64,000 bases of DNA from Saccharina japonica (Eukaryota; Sar; Phaeophyceae; Laminariales; Laminariaceae): positions 55,907 through 119,906 of the forward strand of contig MEHQ01000204.1 of assembly GCA_008828725.1 (NCBI GenBank), given 5' to 3'. Position 1 is the first letter of the stretch. Every line of letters starts with the position of its first letter. This document shows positions 1 through 14,929 of this stretch, piece by piece. The position numbers and the translations under genes were made by a program. A model generated the notes under the pieces. That model was not told where the DNA came from. It saw nothing but the letters and a program-made list of their open reading frames with translations, and made no database searches.

Positions 1-107
1 ATGCACCATTTTTTCCATCCTATCCTACCTCATATATCATCCCACCCCACGTACACTCCCATCCCGTACACTATCACACCCCATCCTGTCCTGCCCTCAT
101 CTCACAG

Positions 108-256
108 ATGCAGAGCAACTGTTTAGTTATGGCCGCGCACATGGGCGCGGTGAAGTCATGGCGCGTGCGGGGGCTGCAGAAGAGTGCTCGGTCACTGTCG
201 CCCCTGGGAGTGGCCGTCCTTCACAACCATCATGACATTGCTAAGTGGCTCATGGG
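108..256 (+). CDS. Channel exon: ankyrin-like repeat
   Basis: Acceptor ctcacag before ATGCAG and donor gtaagc after CATGGG. The frame reads SPLGVAVLHNHHDIAKWLM, the TPLH...A...GH.DIV..LL pattern of one ankyrin repeat. The internal ATG is not taken as a start because a clean acceptor precedes it and earlier ankyrin repeats would be expected upstream. It ends with two bases over. Confidence 0.75.
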
Positions 257-3200
257 GTAAGCTGCAAGCGAGAGGGAAATCTACATTGCTTTGAAGAAAA
301 GAAACAAAACGATTTTCACCAATACATCATGACGTCCCACTCTACAACAGGTCCAAGTAAGCAATTTCCCACCGAATTACACAAGACTGTACAGCTCTTG
401 TACCTACAGGGGTCTATATCGAGTTGCTGGTGCATTTTGAATCAGGGATGGGTCATTATCGCACACCGCACGGAGCTGTTTCTAGTGCGTAGGCGTTTAG
501 GCACCCAGGTATAGCGACCTGAACAACGAGAAGGGCGGTCTTGCCCGCTGTCCAGCAAGCGCGTGCAGCAGAACAGGTATTGGCGTGCGGCCTGTGTGTC
601 GGAAGATTCTTCTCCATGAGCTTGGCTTCGGACACATACCTCGTGCGTAAGCAGCCTGGACGGCTCCGTGTGGGCAATGCCTCAATCGTCGTTTGGGTTC
701 CACTCGGTTTCCCTTTGAAATATCCCATCGGAGCTAAGACAAGTATGCGTGTAATGTAAAAACATAGACATCCCCCGACTCGTGCAATCACAACCACTGT
801 TTCACAACCCTTGACACCACGAAGTGTCTGTCTGTCTGGCTGTCTCTCTCTCTCTCTCTCTCTCTCTATTTCTCTCTCTCTCTCTCTCTCCCACTCTCGT
901 TCGCGCTCATGTACAGATATGACAACGCCAGCCCCACGTGTGTCGCCTCCAAGCGGGAAGATCTCTTCCGCGACAACAACAAAGACCTGATGCTTGTCGC
1001 AAAGACGTGGCCAGAGCTGCTGCCAGAGGTATAGCATTTCTTGTGGTGGTGGTGATGATGTTGTTGGTGGCGGTAGAGCGAGAAAAAGGTGATCGTGGTC
1101 GTGGCATAGGGGGTGATGGTGGTGGTCACGGTGTTGGTGGTGATGGCCTATTGTCGTGGTGGAAATGGCGGTCATGGGGAGGGCACTGGAGTTGGCGGTG
1201 GTGAATGTGGGGGTGTTGTTGTTGATGGCTCTGCTGCACGAGGGGACGGGTGTGCCAGGAGACCGGTTTGGGGCTTTTGAGCTAGGGGACCGCTGCCTTT
1301 TAGCTGTGATAGTTGATGTTGTTGCCGCTATTGATGTCGGTACTGTTTTTCTGCTGCTGCTGAGTTTGTGCTGTTCTTATCGGTCACTATGCGAATAATA
1401 CTGTATGGGCCTTGCTGATATCCATGCACGCCGATATCGGTATTGTCTTGAGCACAGCTGTCCGGGGTCACGCGCGTAGGTCTCTCGAACCAAACGGCGC
1501 AGAAACAGAAATCAAGAGCCATAATGGAGGTCCGAGACACGCCAACCACTACTGACTGCGCGTGGTATGCAAAGCTCGCGCGATTGCGCGGGGGGGCTGT
1601 GCACACACACTTGCAGACCCACACGGCTTTAACAACGTGCCGTGACATGGCTATCATTATGATACCCCAACCGACTTGTTTTGCTATCTACCTATTGTAG
1701 CGGGTTCCTTGTTGTACCGTTTCGTGATCCCGGCTGATGGATGCCAATGAGCTACTTGGAGATAACAAAAACAACACCACCCAACCGCGATTTTACACGC
1801 AGGTGCTGGGGGGCTTCGAGAAGAAGGAGAACTCAGCAACGGTATCGTGGGACACGGCTGACAGGTTTAACGTCACGCCCACCGGGTGGTCGGAGCATAC
1901 GTACGACATCAAGCTTCTTTACGGGTCGCCCGAGGTATGGTAATGGTATGCCGTTGTTCTAAACGTAAAGTAAAGTTGTAACTGGTGTTGGTGCTGCTGT
2001 AGTTATGTTCCTGTTGCCGGTGTTACCACTGCAGTTTTTTGTGTTGGTGGTACTGTAGTGATGGTGATGGTGGTGTCGTTGCGATTGAGGTTGTTGCTGC
2101 TGTTGTTTCTGTCGGTTCTGATGGTGATGGTAGTGGTGTTGTTGATGTTGTTGCGGTTGCCACCGTATCGTATCATATGGTATCGTACTGTAGCTCACCA
2201 TACATTAATATAAACTTGGGTTATCCTAGTCCGACAACGTATGCCATATATTGGCGAAAACGGCACTCAAATCAACACTACCCACATAGCTCGAAAACAA
2301 TATCAACATTTCCTTCTCCATACGCTCTATCGCGTATTCAGCTGTATGATATCTTCAGGGCAACCAGGGGCCAAACATAACAGGGAAAACATACAGCGGT
2401 GACCATCGTGGGAGGCGATCAACCTGACGTGAGCATCCCCTATACACGACTTTTGTACAGCCTGCCAGAGGCGTTACATCACACGTTCTACGAACCCTTA
2501 ACAACCATGTTTTCATACATGTAGTCCAAAGAATCGGCAAGGGTCGCGGCAAACACCACCGCAAGCGCCGCGGCAAGTGTCGAGGGAAATGTCGTGGAAA
2601 ATGTCGTGACAAGTGTTGCGGCCTCCAGTAGTAGTCACTTGCTGATGTGAATATTCGTAAGGTAACCAATCGCGCACTCTGACTAGCTTACAGTAGGAGC
2701 ATATCATAGGGGACTCAATCAACCTGGAGTATTTTCGAGCACAGCATCCAACCTAGAGCTTTACCAAGCACAGCACCCAAGCACATACCACTGACTTAGG
2801 GCTAGCATTAGTGTTCGGGTCGGAGGGTCGTCTGTAGACGCCAAGAACAACACCTTTGTTAAGATTCACTATCGAGAGGTGAACATGGATGGAATATATT
2901 AGCTTGGCAAGTTGAGTAGACTGCTTACCATCCCCCTTACAGCGTAAAAACAGGCCGGTATTGTGGGGAAAAGAGTTACTGTGCTGGCTTGATAGATGTA
3001 TTGTCGCAGGTCTTGCCGCGACGCGACCCGCGACACCATCCACCACACTTACCACGGTGATTGCGCGACACTCGCCGTAACACTTGCCTCGACACTTGGC
3101 ACGACACTTGTCCCAGGCGTTCTTGCGACAATTTCCATGACACTCGCCGCGACACTTACAGCGACACTCGCCATGACACTTGCCACGACACTAGGGGCGA

Positions 3201-5561
3201 CACTTGCCACGACACTTGCTGGGGGTCTTGTTGCGGACCTTGCCGTGGGCCTTGCCAATGCAGACGTTCCGCGGTATGTCGTGGCAGATGTTGCGACATG
3301 CCGCAGTATGTCATCGCATGCCGTGGACACTGCCGTGCCTCTTATCACGGGCCTTGCCGCGAGTCTTGCCACGGAAGTTGTTCCGCGGGATGTGGTGGAA
3401 GCATCCGTGGCATGTATCGGCATAGTGCGGCATATCGTGGCAGTGTCCGTGGCATGTCGTGGCATGTCGGCCACGACATGTCGCGGACGCTTCAACGAAA
3501 AAGTCAAATAATGTACACTCCCGATCCAACGAAGGGGTCTAATGATTGGAATCTCACTCAGTACCGAGAATCCCAAAGTACTGAGGAACTGTCGTGTGTT
3601 TCAGCATCCTCGCCACTCTCGGCAATAACAGCAGCAGCAGCAGCAGGTGCCATGGGCACGACCCGGCATGCGATTCTTTGCGTTCCCATCATATGCGCTG
3701 TCTCTGTTATGGACGCTACTCGCGTGCTTGAGGGATTAATTGCCAATACCAACAGCAGAGCGATCTCGACGTGGGTCGAGGCAACAGCAGCAGAGCGACC
3801 CCGAAAGGCACTCATCGCAGCAGCAGCAGCAGTACAGCAGTATAGCAGTACCAGCAATGCAGCAATTCAGTATTACAGCAGCACTGCTGCACATTGGGTG
3901 TTGTTTGTCTACAACCTGGTGCACCGCGGGTAACGCGGGTGTTTTGGATTAGTCTGCAAGGTGCGTGTGCAGTATATTTAACTCAGTGCGGGTTGTGCGG
4001 ATGTATCCGTATGCGTCACAAAGGTCGGAGTTTGAAGCGCGCGCGCGTGCACATTACTGTAAAACACTACAAGGCGCTTCGCGTCGCGGGCGGTTCCACC
4101 CGCTACGCTCGCTCATCAAGGCACAACATAGTGTGAAAGAAAATAACAGATTGCACATGAGTTAAGGAGGACACAGGTGACTTGGAAATGCCAAGAGCTC
4201 CGTGCTCCAGGACATCAAAATAAAGCGGTTTGTAGGTTCGAAAGAGAAAGCACAGCACCACGGTACACAGCAAGGCGCTGCGCTGCCTAGTGGGTGTGAT
4301 TTGTGCCTTTTTCGTGATGCACCACTTTTGTTTTGGATGAATCGAAGAACTGAATCCAAGAAACAAAGAAGACAACAAAATCCAGAACCGATCCCGAAAC
4401 CATAACTTTCTCGTCGGCAATGAAGAGCTGAGAGTAGGCTAAGAGGCCAGGGAAGTGTCAGGGAAGTGTCAAGGCTGCCTTCCGCAGTGGGGGAGACGAA
4501 CGTGTTTAGGTTCATCATAAAACTTCGCCCGCGGCGAAAAAAGTACAGTATTTGCTTCACCCTCTCCTCTGTCTATCGTACTACAGTAGTACCGGAGACA
4601 TGGGTGTGGTGGCTGATGGGATTATACGAATGAACGAACAACACATTGTAATTGTTTTGTTTTATTGTGTCCGCAACCGGACCGCATATATTAACCCAGT
4701 TGGGACTTGAGGAGGAAAATAGGACGAAAACAGGTGATGATTCCGGCTAGGAGCAGCGCGTGGTAAAATACGCGATAGCGCGATAGCCCTTGAAACTATT
4801 ACCGTAGTACGTATATATATACTATCAATTCTTTGTTTTTGTAAGTTGTTTGATCCATACCAAATCAAGACATTCATCAGTTTTCACCTACGAGGCACAC
4901 TATATGGGAATTGCAAATACCTGGCTCAAAGTTTTCTCTAAGCATAAAACAAAGTATCGTGCACGTACGTTTGGCTGTGAAGAATATCTCTCACCCAGCA
5001 GTCCGCATGGGGAATCACTCGTTCACGATGCCACGTTATATTTATCGTGCACGTACGTTTTGGCTGTCAAGATTATCTCTCACCCAGCAGTCCGCGTGGG
5101 GAATCACTCGTTCATTATGTCACAGTTAGGTGCGCGGGTCTCCTTGCTTTTATAGCCGGTACCAGCAATATAAGTGTCCATTGACCGTTGTGCGCAGAGA
5201 TGAATTTCGTTTTTTTGGACCAACCACAACGAAGCAAATTGACAGCAGCCGTCATCATTTTTTTTCATTAGAGACCAAAACTCGAAAATAGGAAAAATCG
5301 TATGTATGGACCGCAGCATCGAAGCAGTATATATATAGGCCGCAGCATCGCAGCAGCAGCAAGAGGAGGTGGAGATGGAAGGTGGCGATGCCCCGCGCGG
5401 GCACATATACTGCTGGTACCGGCAATGAAAGGACCCTGACGCGCACGGTTATAGCTGCTGCAGCTGCTGTTGCTGTGGAGATGGCCTCGATCCTCTTCCG
5501 TTGGCGTCTGTTCTGTGTTCGTCAAAAACAGGACGGGTCGAGGCATGGCAAAAAATCATCC

Positions 5562-5593
<32 letters not shown>

Positions 5594-8500
5594 TGCTGCT
5601 GCAGCAGCTGCTGTAGCCGTGCGCGTGAGTGTACTTCATTGCCGGTACCAAGAATATAGGTGCCCGCCGCGGCATCGCCCCTTTCCATCTCCACCTTCTC
5701 TTGCTGCTGCTGCGGTGCTGCGGCCGACATATCCGATGCTGAGGCCTAAGCTCGACAATCGACTCAATGTGCTGCTCGGTTTCTGTTGACAGTGTTTGCT
5801 CTTCCGCCTGAGTCTCGGCGGATTGTCAAGCTTCGGTCTCGGCAGCACATTGGGCAACAGCCTCCTCGCGTGCGCGGGCAGCACTGTCATGACGTCGCTG
5901 CAACGCATGACTGTGGTGGCGCTCCGCGATGTTCTCACCGCGCTTGTCCCGACCGGCTTCTCCAATCGTTTTCCCCGTGCGAGCGAAAACAGCTTCGTTG
6001 CTTTTTTTAGTCCTGCCGATCCCTCTTCGTTTTTTTTTGTTTGGTCTCGAATTTCCCATATTATGATGTGGTATAATATTATATCAGAACAGGGCGTTTT
6101 TTATGAACTCGTACTCTTTACTCGAGTGTGCTATCGGGGTGATTCCTTCTGCTCCGTCTTCGCGATAACCTGAACTTGTGTTCGAGTGCCTCGTTTTCAT
6201 ATATCGGTTGGATAGATCGACAGGGGAACAATATAGCCAGAAAAACGCTTGAAATCGCATATTTCGCTGTTTGCTTCGTCCGTATGACACGGAAAAACAT
6301 TTCGGTTGCTCTGAAACATTAGAACATACCGTTTTACGTAGCTTGGCGCACCTTGAATGCCCAATTCGTGACGTATCAAGAGTTATAGCCGATGCCATGT
6401 AGATTTTCTAGTATACTATATTCAAGTTATTTTGGGGCAAATTGACTTTTTGGTTTTGCTGACAATTGTCCAGTCTGTTGGATGTTACGTCTGGTAAAAC
6501 AATCATCCATTTTATCGTGCCACTTTTTTTTGGTCGCTAAGGGGAAGACCCGCGCACCTAACAGTATATTTATCGTGCACGTAAGTTTTGGCTGTCAAGA
6601 GTATCTCTTATCCAGCAGTCCGCGTGGGGAATCACTCGTTCAGTATGCCACGTTGTATTTATCGCAACAGTACTGCTGTATTCCATTCCATCGTCGTCTT
6701 GCCGCGACGTCGACATCACATATACATATATGCCTGTACTTGCTCCGCTGCTATACGGGCCGAGATTCCACTGATTAACTGATCACATTTTCTGACGTAT
6801 GCAATTCTTCATCATGCTGTTCAGTCAGGGGGCAATGTGAACATATACGTAATATTCGCCCCATCGCAACTGCGGAAGAGGTACCAGCAAGATTACCCAG
6901 TGACACTGCACACAGCTGTTTAAATTGAACATATTCGTACTGCTGTTTCAGCAGACAAAACAATGTGATAATTCTTTGACATTGGATCATGACGTGGAAT
7001 TTGTTGCAATTCCCCCGCTTTTGCTTTTTGCACAAGTAACACAACTCGCTCGAACTGTTTCCAAACGCACACGCTCTCAGCCCATCAGTGTCGATGATTG
7101 AGGAGACAAATAACCACTCGTATATGCACGTAAAACCATACCGGTCGATGCGATGCACGGTGTCGACGCTTCCACGCTCGCTGCCTGTGCCTCGCATGAA
7201 GCGCTCCACATACGATGTTGCTTTCAGCTCTCGCTAATCCCGCGATTTGCCGTCTAGTGATGAACTCTACAAGCCACGAAATACCTGGCCCAGCGAGCGA
7301 CCGCTGTCTAGCTGCAAGCAACAGCCGTGTCTGTTCTTATGTTCTACCAGTTTACCAGCATTGTTCCGCGCGGTATCCACTTGGTATTCCCACAAGCGCG
7401 ATCGACCAAGCAACGCCAGTTGCTGCTGTCAAAGTGAGCTACGTGCGTACTCAGCCAAATAATATGAACCATACCGCCGAATGCTCTCTACAACAAACTG
7501 CAGATTATTCTCATATCGATTCCCGATTCCTACAAATGTTTTCCTTTACACTGGATATACTGTACTGTAGTGTTAGACACACCCTGCCTCATATAAGAAC
7601 GCAGTTCAACAAACTGATCTCCTGAGTGGTATCGCGTGCTACTACTGTGGTGTTCGCAGACACCCCCGGGCCGTTGCGCTCTGACCATCCTGCTCAGTAC
7701 GGAGCGGCCCGAGCTGTTCGAGGTGAAGGCCGTCCAGATGGTGGTCGCCCTCAAGTGGTCCATCTTTGGACACAGGTAAGGACTCCTTCTTGCTGTACTT
7801 TTCGGCGCAGTGTGTCGGTTACCGCGTCTGGCTACGCCTACGCTTGCGTACAATATGCGCCGAGTGATAAACCCCAATCCTAGCCTTTTATCACAGCACT
7901 ACCGCTAACAGTTTAAACCAGTCAATGCCAAACTTCGACATATAACAATATATACCCCAAAAGGGACACCCTGTTTCGGAAGATGATGTCATTCGACAAA
8001 ACTGTTTAAACCCTTGTACCGTAAAAACACGACGAAAATACACACTAGCATCTAAAACAAACAAAGAGAGAAGGCACGAAACAGTTCAACATTGCTCCCC
8101 CTACGGTACGGATGGTGCCCTTCATGAACAAAACAGGTACTACGTTTGGGAGCTCGGGAGGTACCTTGCCCTGTCCGTGAGCTTCGTTATGGGCTTCATC
8201 ATATGTGAAAACTGCAGCTACAACGACAGTATGGTCAGCTACCGGTTTTGCTTTGTTTGCTGTTTTGTTTTTAAAACGTGATTGGGGGGAAGGGGGGGAG
8301 GAGGAAGGGGGGCGGGGGGGGTAGACGGGGGGTAGGGGGGATGATGGGGGTGGCATACGTATGGTGACCATGACAGGGGAAAAGGGGTGGGGTAGAGGAT
8401 GGAGGACAAGGGGGACGGAGAGGGAAGAGGAAAAATGATATGGTAACCGCTACGTAGCGGGAGGGCGCTAGGGAAAGAGTAGGGGATTGGGTGGAGATAA

Positions 8501-11500
8501 GGAGGGTGATAATCGCGATTGTGGGCAATAAATAGCGAAATGAGGTGTGAGGGGCGGAGAGGGAGAGGATGGAAGGACGGGAAGGCACGGGGGTGTCTGT
8601 TGATTTCAGATGATGATTGGCGGGGACGGAGTGGTGGAGAGGATGAGAGAAGAGGGGGTGGAGGATGGGAGGAGGACAAAGGAGCGGGGGAGTGTGTGGG
8701 AAGCTCTAGAAATTGCACTGGTCGTCACGCGGATTGTAGATAAAATCGGAAACGGTGTACATGTTGTTGGAATGATGCGTGCCAAGGCTATGTCTCCGTG
8801 AGAAGAGGCACCGAGGGGGAACCGAGTGACTGTATATAACCCTTGTGGTGATGGATAACAAAATGCCTGAAGAAAGACAGTGTAGGTTGTCGTATCGTGT
8901 AAACGAAGAAGAGACAAAGATTGGTCAACGAGTTCAAGAAAAGAGGAAAGAGGAGTGACGAGGATGTGCGCGACCGTTGCCTGATCTTCTCGGGAAAACG
9001 CACACACTGTCGGTAGATGTACATTACGGTGTGTTGTACCGGCTGGCAGTACGTTCTACTGTAGCAACTCTCGATTCGTATGGTGTGCCATGCCAACTGC
9101 CCCGCAGTGTTGTCAAAACCTCGGTCAATGCCCGTCAACCGGGGTACCGGATAGTCAGGAAGAGGTGCTTAACTTGTACAGTAGTCTCGGCGTGTATCGA
9201 GCTTAATGGACCATCGAAACTAAGCTTCTCGTACTCGTACTGGTGCGTATTTACTGTGCACCTACTACAGTAGACATGAATGGACCTGAAGCCGAAGAAT
9301 TCCCATGAATATTGTCGTCTTGTGGGCTGTTTGGGGGACACGGGATTGATGGGAGGGTTATGTCGAAGGCAACCGGTATGCCGATATTTCGCCGGGTTAC
9401 GAGTTTGCTTGTTTGTTGTTTGGTATTTTGCTTTCTTGTATCTTTGCGTGCATGTATGACTCTCTTGATTGTCTTGACTTGCTCGTGCGTTTGTTATTCA
9501 CGATCTCGCTTCGTGTTTCCGTGCTGCAGCCATGTGCTGTCCACACGTACGCAGGCATTGGGTATACTTCTATCAGTACAAGTAGTGCTTGAGTCGCACC
9601 CGGGAGGCATCGCACAACTATTAAATGGTTGCGCACCCCAACACCTTACGATTATTAAACAGCTGAGCTGATGCCACCGCCGCCGTCGAACGATCTATGG
9701 TTGGCGTGCAGGAGAAGGTCGCGGCGCTGATGCGCGTGCTGTGCTGGGGTTTGACCTTGTACAACCTGTTGGTCGAGGAAGGACGAGAGCTCAGAGCCGC
9801 GAAGAGTGCCAAACAGTAAGAAAGGGCTACTAAACACCGGTGGTGATGTTGTTGCTGATGGTGGTGATGATGATGTTAGTGGTTTTGGTGGCATTGGTTT
9901 CGGGGGGCAGAGGAGGTAGAGGGGGTGGCGGTCGTTGTGGCTGGCGGTGTTGGTAGTGTTGGTGGTACTAGATCGGGTGTTGCTCTTAGGTGATGGTGGT
10001 GCCATTAATATCGGTGGATTATGGTGTTTTCGGTGCCGCTGGTGCTGTTGGCGCTTGGTCTCTAGCCGACAGTATTCTCCACCGCCCCCTCCCCCTTTCC
10101 GCACCATCATGTCCGCCCCATTTCCTTCCCCGCCAGTAGCCTTTACCAGGTCTTCAAAAGAAGGCTGCGGCCAACGACCGTTTGTCCGACACTGCCAGAA
10201 CCTCAAGCTCTCCCCCGTTCTCCTTGCTGCTGCCCCGGACCATTTATCGTTGTTTTGGTTTTACCGGATAAATATCTCCTTGCCGCCCACCGCTAACTAC
10301 AAAACGAAACGAAACGGACGAAGCGAACGAAACGAAACAAAACTCTACGCAACGCAACGACACGCAACCGGAAGCAAAGCATAACGAGAAGCGACCAAAG
10401 CAAAGAAACGAATAAGCTACGCGTAGCTAAACAACGTAATGTACATACTTGTTACAGAAAAGTATAACAGGCGGGTATACCTCGGCCAGGTAACATATCT
10501 AGCACGTTGTACTATAGTTACATGAAATTATTTACGAGATAGTTACGTTGGGCAAAAGCCGAATTCGACTAAAAGTTGAACAGATTAAAAACTGACCTTA
10601 AGATATCAACATATGGCGCGCATATACGGCGTGTGTTCGTGCTCCCGCCCGCCCTTTGGCACGTGTGTACGTGGGCGCCGTTAGACGACCTCTCTTTGCT
10701 GCTCCGAGCTTTAGAAAAGAAAATTTACGTTATTAGTATGCGTTGCTGCACATTCAATCGTTTGTCCCACCCATGGGCATCCGTTTTACACCCAATGGCC
10801 GTGCTGATTCTAAATCTTAGCTATATAACCTGTTTTGTCACACACTTCTGCCAGGTATATCATACGAGGTAGAGGCAATGTATCCTCAATGGCGCGGACT
10901 AGCTAATGCGATGGCAAACGTGCTAAACAAAAATTGAAAAACACGCACACATCAAACGAGCACGTGCTTGATGCAAAAAAACAGATCACACGAAAACCAG
11001 GCACATACCATGAAACTTAATATTGAAAGAAACAAACAAAAATGAAGCTATTAAACGAATAAACTATACCTCGAAACTTACAATAATACTCGTTTGTTCG
11101 TGTGTCCGTATGTCGTCTATGTCGTTTGCCGGTTATCACGCCGCCTGTATAAAGGTACTTGCTGGGGGGCTGGAACCTTCAATCCGTGGCCGCGTACGTG
11201 TTAATTCTTGCGCTGATACCCGTGTTCAAGCCTTGGGATCGAGGGGTTCACTGGGAATTGGACAACGATGACGATTCCGATGACAACGGCAACCATTATA
11301 CAACGAGAGAGATCGTAAGTGAGGTGGTGGCAGGAAGAGAATGGGGGTGGGGGAGGGGGTGTACTCATATCGTGCACGGCCGTAGTCGTATGACCATAGA
11401 CCCTCGCATCCCTACAATGCCGGGACCGAGCACGTTGGGTTTTGGGGGGGGGATGGCAGTATTTATTTCATTTTTGAATGTTTGGGTTTGGTTGGTTGCA

Positions 11501-14500
11501 GGGAGTTTTCTGTAGGGCGCGTACCAAAGTATCCCGAAGTAGTTCCTCGGACAATACCCTAACGAAATGCTCAGTAAAGGTCGGTACAACCTCAATACCC
11601 TTAAAAACATTCCGGTAAGATTCGGTACGAGATCAATACCGGTACCCGACACTTCGGTAAGTTCGGTCCGGCTTCAATACCGGTACCTGGCACTGCGATA
11701 AGTTCAGAGCGACCTCAACACCTTTGCCCGACATTTCGGTAAGGGTATACGGGGGGGATATACCCTGCCGAAGTCCTTCGGTACGGGCTCAATAACCTAA
11801 TGAACACTCACGTATGATTTGATAGGAATTCTACACCTGTACGGGACACTTCAGCAAGTTTGGTACGGATTCAGTATCGGTACCTGACACATCGGTAAGT
11901 TCGGTACGACCTCAATACCGACGCCCGACACTCCGATAGATTTTAGGTACGCCCACCAAGGATACGCCGGGTACTGGTGTACCCTACCGCATATACATTT
12001 TACTCATTGAGTAATTGATGATTGATCGATTATTTCGGTGCTTTGCTTTGGGATCTGTTCTCTGTTTTTTTTGTGTTTTACGGTTTTTCAGGTGCGGCGT
12101 GTGATGACGGCCCCGGCGACCTTGTTCTTGTTCACCCGGCTGATGGAGCACCTGGCGGTGTGGAGGCCCACCGGAATATTCATCGCAGTGATCCGGATGA
12201 TGATCGTCAACACCGCCAGCTGGTCGGTTCTATTCATCCTCTTCGAGGTACGACAGCAGCACCAGTAGTATGAGTAATATATTAGTATGATGCGTCCCGA
12301 CCAGCCGAGCCAAGCGGGCCCATGGAAACCCCCACAATGCCATTTTGTTTTGTGTTTTTCTCTGATGTTGTATCTACCAGCTACGAGTACAACACCAGCC
12401 CTCACACACTGTATATGTTGAAGCAGGCACGCTACACAGGACGCTCGCTCCAAGCTTTAGTATTGGTGACAACTATGAACGTTTATTCAGGCGTTTGTGT
12501 GTATGTGTGCGTGTATACGCCATCCTAAGATCGTAGAGCCTACAGCGAGTACTATGAACTAGGAACACCAAGAGCGGTGCAAGTTCACCTCTGTTGTTTT
12601 GCACTGTCCCACACCATCCTCCAAGCTCTTTACGCTTTGTGACAGCCATGACACAGCATCGACCGCGCTTCAAGGTCTCCCTTTGGTGGCAGCCACGCAC
12701 TGGTTTTATGTGTGCTTGTGTGAGCGGGTGTGCCATCCTGGATACAATGTGAGCGATTCGAACCCATACTTCCTCTGAGCTTCTAAGACACACGCCCATC
12801 ACGCACAGACAGCCCCACAGCAGCGGCACAACAGCAACGAACCTCGCATTGGCTTGTATACGCGGTAACGCCTGTGTTCTGCATTTTAGACTTGCGACAC
12901 GCCTGGGGTTTCAATATAACAACACCCCGAAGGGATGCCTTATAGCATATAGTACATGAGACACCCCCTAGTGATGCCTCCTCGAGATGCGGTACGTATA
13001 AACTCTACCCGTGCCCCTACACCGTACGGGTGCAAACTGGTTTTGACCCCGCCCCCCCCCATCACTTGGTGTGGACTGTTTTGCACGTGCGAAAGGCGTG
13101 GCATGTTCCACAGCCGCCCCCCTGACACCCGTTGCTTGATGCCAGAAGGAGAGTGTTCTCGTTTGTTAGACCCCTGCCCCCCGCCCCCTCCCCCTCCCTC
13201 ATCCTCAACAAAATCAAACACAAGTCTCGCCCCGACCATTTGACGCGTGCATATCGCAGACGTTATAGGTGGGACTCTAAATATTCACCAGGTGTGTACC
13301 CACGGAACGAACCAGGACAGGAGGACACGGTTTGCTCATAACAGTGGCTCAGCGCAGCGCCGAACAGGTTTTGGAATGTTTTGGTTAATACTCTAATTCC
13401 CCCCCGAACGTGTCACCCGCCCGTCCGCCCGCCCCACCCGGTTCCACGCTGTTTTGCAGGTAGCATTCGCCCTGGCGTTTTTCGCCCTCCTAAGAGGAAA
13501 CGAAGGGTTCGACAACATCTGGGAGAGCATGGCGACGCTGTTCCTCATGTCCATGGGCGAGATTGCCGTCCCGTTCAGCGTCGACAAGTGAGCACCTCCA
13601 CTGCAGTGGCCGTGAGCGACCTTTCGGGGACCATTCGAGGGATTCTAGAGAGTTGAAAGATTCTAATCACGTTTTTTTAGAACCGTTAAATGCCTGTTGA
13701 AGGGTTGTTGGCCACCGGTTTCGGTGTGATTGTACGTACTACCTGGATTGGTTTGATCTCGGTCGATTTTTATCGTCTCGGTTACCGTATCCCGTATCTC
13801 AATTTCGAGCAAAGTACGCAATAATGTCAATCTCGACCCTGATCTCAATCTCGATAATATCAAATTCGTCTGAGGCACTGTGCCTTTTCCCTGCGGTGAC
13901 TTGCCATCCACCACACATCCAGGTATCTGCACACCGTCGGGGTGCTGATGTTCGTGATATTCATGCTGTTGGTGGCGATCGTCTACCTCAACCTGTTGGT
14001 CGCCATCATGACCAGCGGGTACACCGAGGTGAGGAAGGAAGACGGAAGGTCACAATGTACTGTACTCACATGTACTGTGTAGTACCGATGCTGCAGGAGG
14101 GAAGTAAACGTTTGTATTGCACTTAAGTATACATCCAGTGGTTTGGTGTGTTTTTAAGTTTTTATGTCTTCTCTTCGCCATCATAATGAGCAAACACATA
14201 AAATAAGCAAACCAGTGGGGCTGTGTTTATTTCAATCGGATGGGAGTTCCGCAGAGCAGCAGCATCAGCATCAGCAGCAGTTGGAGGAGGGGGAGCAAAC
14301 GACGGCGGAGGAGGAGGAAAAGAGGGAGTACACTACAGCGCTTCGGTTTGTATTGTATTTTTGGGCTTGCAGTTTTCATGTGTTACCTTTTGTAGTGTGT
14401 TTCATTTGCTTGTAGTGTACTGCTGTAGCTCGTGTTCGCTGTGTGTGTTGTTCGTTGCTTGCGTCTTTATAGTGTGTGTATTGGTTTTGTGTGTTTTCTT

Positions 14501-14869
14501 ACGCTGTTGCCTGACGACGAAGGGGTATCGGGAATCACCGACTAACGTAAGAAAACGGGAACAAGGGTGCTGCCACTAAGGTCAAGCTTGCTGTCGCTGT
14601 CTGTGAAAGCTGCACAGAGCAGCGGGAGCGACAGGAGGGAAATTAAAAAGCATTTGTCGTTTCGTTTGCTTGCTCTGAATGTTCGAGGCTCAATACACGA
14701 TACGAATGATATGTGCGTCACGCTATTATTGTTAATGAGCATATTTGACCTCTGTTGTTTTGTCTGTTTTTTTTGTGGCATCACTGCTGCCGCTGCCGCT
14801 GCCGCTGCCGCCCCTGTCACTTGTGCTGGTCCTGGTGGTGGTGGTCCTGGTGGTGGTGGTGCTGCTGCT

Positions 14870-14929
<60 letters not shown>

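Larger units (their letters stand above)
1935..7659 (+). other. 5.7-kb intron of the channel gene, repeat-rich
   Basis: No exon is recognised here. It contains GT-rich tracts, oppositely oriented arrays of a degenerate 15-base repeat (2528-2630 and 3001-3500), a dispersed repeat (2674-2890), CAG/CTG microsatellites (3628-3645, 3822-3890, 5563-5612), three copies of an ~80-base repeat (4955, 5043, 6571), a 16-base inverted repeat at 5125/6547 and a long inverted repeat (5334-5732). Flanking exons join in phase 0, so no missing exon is required. Confidence 0.6.

Noticed and set aside
2996..3933. Cys/His-rich or Thr/Ala-rich proteins around 3.0-3.9 kb
   Set aside because: They follow the 15-base minisatellite period on both strands and lie in an intron whose flanking exons already join in phase.
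8239..8718. Pro/Ser-rich protein on the minus strand
   Set aside because: Compositional: a G/A-rich purine tract in an intron read on the opposite strand.
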